A stretch of 42,664 bases of DNA, taken from positions 1 through 42,664 of the forward strand of contig CAYZZU010000022.1 in the NCBI GenBank assembly GCA_964483105.1, written 5' to 3'. Made by a program: the position numbers and the translations under genes. The DNA comes from CAYZZU01 sp964483105. GTDB lineage: Bacteria > CG2-30-53-67. The notes under the pieces are model-generated. The model saw nothing but the letters and a program-made list of their open reading frames with translations. It was not told the DNA's origin and ran no database searches. Below, in pieces: positions 40,892-42,664 of this stretch (positions are counted from its first letter, which is position 1; each line of letters begins with the position of its first letter).

Positions 40892-41614
40892 TTACTTCCT
40901 GAATCTTCGTTTGAGGCCGAGCATGCCCACCAACCCCGACCCGAGCAGGAGCAGGGAGGTGGGTTCGGGGACGGGGCGAACAGCCCACGCGTAGTAATGG
41001 CCGACGGCTTTATAGAGGTAGGTTTGGTAGCCGCTATCGAAGTAGAACCCCCACCGGCCGCCTGGAAACTGAACATACTCCGTACCCGCCCAGTAGATGC
41101 CGGGCTGCAGGTTGATAAAGAGGCCGGTGTTAGTCAACCCCCAGCCTGGTTGACCGTAATTGCCCGATGTGTCAAAGTACCCCAAATTTCCAAGCTCGTA
41201 ATAGTACATATACGCCATTTCGCTCCCAGGGCTACCCTCGTATACGGTTCCGGGTGCGCTCATGTTGTAACCACGATCGCTGGAACCATTGTAACTAGGA
41301 TAAGTATAATTGTAAGTACTCCCATTCACGGGACCGGTATCGGGAAGTCGCCAGTCATTGTAGCCCAGGTAGTTGGCGCTGTTCAGAGAAGCAATCCAGG
41401 CGTTGGTTTGGTCCCAGGTCATAATACCGTCTGAATCATAGCCTGAGGTCATAACATAGTTGGCATCCTGCAGCCACATCAACCTCGACCCATCAATCCT
41501 GATCTGGGTGACAGTACCGTCTCCATTGTCAATGAGTGTGGCATGCGCTGAGGTGATCAGCCCGAAGAATAAAAAAAGTGCGGTCAGAAATGTTAAGATC
41601 TTTTGTGCAGGCAT
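40892..41614 (-). CDS. PEP-CTERM sorting-domain protein with DUF1566-like domain
   Basis: 240 residues: a signal peptide (about 1-25, ending AHA), a domain with the DUF1566/Lcl C-terminal pattern (LIDNGDGTVTQ, LMWLQDANY, GYNDWRLPDT, IYWAGTEY), and a C-terminal tripartite signal: VPEPTS, a hydrophobic helix (LLLLGSGLVGMLGL) and KRRFRK. PEP-CTERM tails are cut by exosortase EpsH and released to the outer surface, in exopolysaccharide-linked export. The exosortase is not in the window. ATG at 41614 begins the signal peptide. A sigma-54-like site is upstream (41754-41769) and a clear terminator downstream. Confidence 0.85.
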   Translation of the reverse strand: MPAQKILTFLTALFLFFGLITSAHATLIDNGDGTVTQIRIDGSRLMWLQDANYVMTSGYDSDGIMTWDQTNAWIASLNSANYLGYNDWRLPDTGPVNGSTYNYTYPSYNGSSDRGYNMSAPGTVYEGSPGSEMAYMYYYELGNLGYFDTSGNYGQPGWGLTNTGLFINLQPGIYWAGTEYVQFPGGRWGFYFDSGYQTYLYKAVGHYYAWAVRPVPEPTSLLLLGSGLVGMLGLKRRFRK

Positions 41615-41753
41615 AACAGAATCCCACTTCAAGCGCACCAACCCCCTGATTGGCCAATTTAAGTTAGCAGATGCCGAACTGATATGTATTTAGGGATGAG
41701 AATAAAGAAAAACTGCTTTTTTACATCCCCCTTTTACTATCACCCCGAAATTA

Positions 41754-41769
41754 AGCAAACATCATGCCA
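41754..41769 (-). promoter_or_regulatory. sigma-54 (RpoN) promoter for the PEP-CTERM gene
   Basis: On the minus strand TGGCATGATGTTTGCT matches the -24/-12 consensus TGGCAC-N5-TTGC(A/T), with one mismatch (T for C at the sixth base) and exact GG-to-GC spacing. Transcription would start about 130 nt before the ATG. PEP-CTERM genes in exosortase systems are known to use RpoN with the PrsK/PrsR two-component system. Confidence 0.6.
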
Positions 41770-41905
41770 AACAGAATTTTATGCATTTATTGTAGTCATT
41801 TTACAGGATTTGTTACAGAAATCAGCAGGTTATGAAATGAAAACCACTGTAATACTATTAATTCTTTTGGGAGGTAATTGTGAAAACATTTTCCCATAAG
41901 TGGAA

Positions 41906-41933
41906 AAACTTTTCCCTTTTTGGGAAAAAGTTT
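41906..41933 (-). terminator. AT-rich hairpin after the recombinase fragment
   Basis: AAACTTTTCCC (41906-41916) pairs with GGGAAAAAGTTT (41922-41933). On the minus strand it stands 18 bp past the recombinase stop, and T residues follow. It may be a terminator of that gene; alternatively it lies upstream of the sigma-54 site and could bind a regulator. The rest of 41615-41951 holds no gene I can support. Confidence 0.4.
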
Positions 41934-41951
41934 GGACATGTTCGAAGACGC

Positions 41952-42410
41952 TTATAGGAAGGTTTTGCTACTATTGAGAAGACCATCCCGCCTCCCCGTA
42001 TCCCTATAGATCTCCCTCAGATCCTCCGTCTCCACCCGGAAATACCGTTCAAAGGCCTTGTTGGTGGAGTGCATCGTCGCCCGCTTGATCTCTTCCGGCG
42101 TCCGGTATTTCTTGAGGGCTATGGCCGAGCTGTGGCGGGTGCCGCCGTATAGGTCCACCCCCTCGATGCCCAGGCTCGCACAGGCCCGCTTCCAGTTGCG
42201 ATAGAAGCAGTTGAGCCCGAAGGGCTTGCCCCAGTTGTGGCGGAAGAAGAAGGCCTCGGGTCCCTTCTGCGGGAGGGATCGCACCAGCTCCATATCGTCC
42301 TCCAGCATGGGGACCAGCTTGGGGCGCTTCTCCTTGGGGTGGGGCACGATCAGGATTCCGTTGGTGAGATCAATATGCTTCTCCTGAATCCGCCGCATCT
42401 CCCCCGGCCG
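41952..42410 (-). pseudogene. Tyrosine recombinase (integrase) catalytic domain, interrupted
   Basis: From an ATG at 42398 the 148-codon frame has box II R88-H89 (GGTRHSS), His110 and the catalytic tyrosine Tyr119 (AFERYFRV). Read upstream, the frame gives HRPGE (the box I Arg) before a TGA at 42414-42416, so only the C-terminal half of an integrase remains. The His of the box II HxxR motif is replaced by Gly85. The break coincides with the IS21-type end at 42412. The N-terminal half, if it survives, is outside the window. Confidence 0.75.
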
Positions 42411-42411
42411 G

Positions 42412-42664
42412 TGTCAACAAGAATTTAATTTGCCCGCTTTTCAGGCAAAAAATGTCCGGTTACCAGGAACACGATTTACCGGAAATGGGCAGTCAGGCCC
42501 CCTCCCGGTTTCAGGCAGATTCGGGCATCACCTCCTTTGCTTTGATGGGATTGCCGAGCAGCCCGGCCTTGCGCTTCTCCTTGAGCCGGTAACTCTCACC
42601 CTTGATGTTGAGCACATACCTTCAAATCATGTCATTTGTCAAGGCCTGACACCATGTCGAATCA
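42412..42664 (-). mobile_element. IS21-family element, right end (partial, runs off the window)
   Basis: The sequence from TGTCAACAAG at 42412 looks like an IS21-type terminal repeat. It is followed by about 100 bp without genes and then by the 3' end of istB on the minus strand. The element interrupts the integrase gene. Its other end lies beyond 42664. Confidence 0.55.
42511..42618 (-). pseudogene. istB: IstB ATPase C-terminal fragment
   Basis: The minus-strand frame from 42618 to the stop at 42511 reads YVLNIKGESYRLKEK and then RKAGLLGNPIKAKEV, the well-conserved C-terminal tail of IS21-family IstB helper ATPases. Upstream a stop codon (TGA) appears in the same frame just before YVLN, so the gene is broken near 42620 or only a fragment remains. 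Confidence 0.65.

Noticed and set aside
41684..41899. 71-codon plus-strand frame
   Set aside because: No ribosome site or similarity; it lies across the sigma-54 promoter region of the PEP-CTERM gene.
1..42664. CRISPR array or rRNA genes
   Set aside because: No regularly spaced repeats of 24-40 bp and no rRNA-like sequence were seen on either strand.

Overview
This 42.7-kb window looks like chromosomal DNA of an anaerobic, diderm (outer-membrane) bacterium, most like a deltaproteobacterium (Desulfobacterota or a neighbouring phylum). The evidence is an apolipoprotein N-acyltransferase (outer-membrane lipoproteins), a ferredoxin-rich archaeal-type glutamate synthase, a flavodiiron protein with rubredoxin and two rubrerythrin-like proteins, a lone 2-hydroxyacyl-CoA dehydratase-type Fe-S protein, a complex I operon and a PEP-CTERM protein behind a sigma-54 site. 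Species cannot be fixed from the sequence alone.

Layout. 1-640: degenerate repeats and the remnant of an IS481-like transposase. 703-2283: lnt. 2311-6558 (minus): two signalling units, a receiver protein with a long acidic tail next to bioD, and a receiver-GGDEF protein coupled to a fold-IV aminotransferase. 6559-7136: a palindrome-covered promoter and a structured leader of about 240 nt, followed by pstSCAB (7137-10473). 10532-15435 (minus): DUF1858 protein, recG and a relA-type (p)ppGpp synthetase whose hydrolase domain is dead. 15549-15740: rpmB. 15851-20991 (minus): glutamate synthase in three pieces. 21400-27732: an oxygen-defence neighbourhood (flavodiiron protein; divergently a DHH phosphoesterase, ferritin-like protein, CxxC protein, rubredoxin, AlsS-type acetolactate synthase, second ferritin-like protein, iron-sulfur flavoprotein). 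27819-29261: aspartate ammonia-lyase. 29463-37483: iscU followed by nuoABCDEFGHI, without nuoJKLMN. 37485-40202: SH3 protein, the lone dehydratase-type protein and a FlgT-like exported protein. 40295-42664: tRNA-Met, a GIY-YIG nuclease, a PEP-CTERM protein, and a tyrosine recombinase cut by an IS21-type end.

How the genes may work together. FprA can take electrons from rubredoxin to reduce O2 or NO to water or N2O, while rubrerythrin-type diiron proteins remove peroxide; the Fe-S flavoprotein fits the same redox role. IscU at the head of the nuo operon would supply clusters to a complex with many Fe-S centres. The glutamate synthase and aspartase connect ammonium, glutamate and aspartate metabolism. 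The Pst system and the relA gene end convergently and both concern nutrient limitation, but no direct link is visible.

No rRNA and no CRISPR array were found. The most notable items are the pst leader with two mutually exclusive pairings, the RelA/SpoT hybrid signature, the nuo operon that stops at nuoI, the probably leaderless dehydratase-type gene, the tRNA/inverted-repeat/GIY-YIG unit, and the sigma-54 site in front of the PEP-CTERM gene. Promoter and RNA calls are from reading the sequence by eye and were not computed.
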